22,652 nucleotides of DNA from positions 1 through 22,652 of the forward strand of contig CAZLHQ010000038.1 in NCBI GenBank assembly GCA_964559355.1. Reading direction: 5' to 3'. The position numbers were made by a program, and so were the translations under genes. The DNA is from JAEUMD01 sp964559355 (lineage in GTDB: Bacteria; Pseudomonadota; Alphaproteobacteria; Rhizobiales; Hyphomicrobiaceae). Positions within the stretch are counted from its first letter, which is position 1; each line of letters opens with the position of its first letter. Below are positions 21,871 to 22,652 of this stretch, in pieces. The notes beneath the pieces are model-generated. The model was not told where the DNA came from, did no database searches, and worked only from the letters and a program-made list of their open reading frames with translations.

Positions 21871-22652
21871 TGGCACCAGGGGCCCCGTTGCTCAACGTCG
21901 AGCACATGACGATGCGCTTCGGCGGCCTCGTCGCCATCTGCGACCTGTCATTCGCGGTGCACCGCGGTGAGATCACCGCACTCATCGGACCCAACGGCGC
22001 CGGCAAGACCACCGTCTTCAATTGCATCACCGGTTTTTACAAGCCGACCGTCGGGCGCATGGCGCTGGCTCATGCGACGACCGCGACGGACGCTGATCTG
22101 GAGCGCCTGACGCGCAGCGGCCGGCGCTGGATGAAAAGCACCGGTGGCCCGCTGTTTCTGCTCGAGCGCATGCCCGATTACGAGATTGCCGCCAAGGCCA
22201 AGATCGCCCGCACATTCCAGAACATCCGGCTGTTCACCGGCATGACGGTGCTCGAAAACCTGATCGTCGCGCAACACAACGAGCTGATGCGGGCTTCCGG
22301 CTACACGGTTCTGGCGCTGATTGGCTCACCACGTTTCAAGGCTGCCGAACGCAACGCGGTCGAGCGCGCCAAGCTCTGGCTTGATCATATCGGTCTCACC
22401 CACCGCGCCGACGATCCCGCCGGCGATCTGCCCTATGGCGACCAGCGGCGGCTCGAGATCGCGCGCGCCATGTGTACCGAACCGCGACTGCTCTGCCTCG
22501 ACGAGCCGGCCGCCGGCCTCAACCCCAAGGAGAGCTTGGAGCTCAACACGCTGCTGCGCACGATCCGCGACGAGCACGACACGGCTATCCTCCTGATCGA
22601 GCACGACATGAGCGTCGTCATGGAGATTTCCGACCATGTCGTCGTGCTGGAA
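21870..22652 (+). CDS. livG: Branched-chain amino acid ABC transporter ATP-binding protein LivG, 3' end outside window
   Basis: The first 261 residues of the ATPase. Walker A is GPNGAGKTT (about 32-40), the Q-loop lies in ARTFQNIRLF, the signature is LPYGDQRRLEIARAM, Walker B is LLCLDEPAAGL and the H-loop LLIEHDMSVV. Between Walker A and the Q-loop there is an extra segment of about 27 residues (around 63-100) compared with E. coli LivG, which is also seen in other Hyphomicrobiales as far as I recall. ATG 21870 overlaps the livM stop by one base (TGATG), giving coupled translation; a GTG three bases upstream is also possible. livF would be expected next. Confidence 0.93.
   Translation, partial: MAPGAPLLNVEHMTMRFGGLVAICDLSFAVHRGEITALIGPNGAGKTTVFNCITGFYKPTVGRMALAHATTATDADLERLTRSGRRWMKSTGGPLFLLERMPDYEIAAKAKIARTFQNIRLFTGMTVLENLIVAQHNELMRASGYTVLALIGSPRFKAAERNAVERAKLWLDHIGLTHRADDPAGDLPYGDQRRLEIARAMCTEPRLLCLDEPAAGLNPKESLELNTLLRTIRDEHDTAILLIEHDMSVVMEISDHVVVLE

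Overview
This is a GC-rich window of coding style typical of Alphaproteobacteria, most likely Hyphomicrobiales. The reasons are a LiuR-like MerR regulator beside beta-oxidation genes, intergenic palindromic elements that resemble the RIME repeats of rhizobia, Tat-dependent sulfur-oxidation proteins, and a livHMG layout like that of Bradyrhizobium-type genomes. The species cannot be named. A run of exactly 100 N (13278-13377) shows this is a scaffolded draft assembly.

Left part (1-12.3 kb) is lipid metabolism. A beta-ketoacyl-ACP synthase (cut by the window edge) and a dedicated acyl carrier protein read leftward. Divergent from them are fadD (acyl-CoA ligase) and, overlapping it by 4 bases, a MerR regulator. 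A cyclopropane-fatty-acid synthase gene (minus) sits between blocks of palindromic repeats. Then comes a complete minus-strand beta-oxidation operon, fadE-fadJ-fadI. An 18-bp palindrome lies just upstream of fadE and is a candidate operator for the MerR protein.

Middle part (11.9-19.2 kb) is a reduced-sulfur oxidation island. It holds an ArsR-family regulator with the two cysteines of SqrR/BigR sulfide sensors, a tetraheme NapC/NirT-type cytochrome with a long Met/Gly nonapeptide-repeat tail, flavocytochrome c sulfide dehydrogenase (fccA, fccB), a SoxS-like periplasmic thioredoxin, and the sulfur carrier SoxYZ. A small protein with two CDGSH iron-sulfur motifs follows. A site fitting ATTC-N8-GAAT lies in the soxS/soxY divergent region and would suit the local sensor. 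No soxAX, soxB or soxCD is visible here. The working picture (inference) is that sulfide is oxidised by FccAB, SoxYZ with SoxS handles periplasmic sulfane sulfur, and the tetraheme cytochrome links periplasmic electrons and the quinone pool.

Right part (19.5 kb to the end) is a branched-chain amino acid type ABC transporter operon, livH-livM-livG, with livG cut by the window end.

The most unusual item is the repeat-tailed tetraheme cytochrome: at least 15 copies of a 9-residue M(S/P)GMGG(M/Q)QG unit, encoded by near-identical 27-bp DNA repeats in which the assembly failed.
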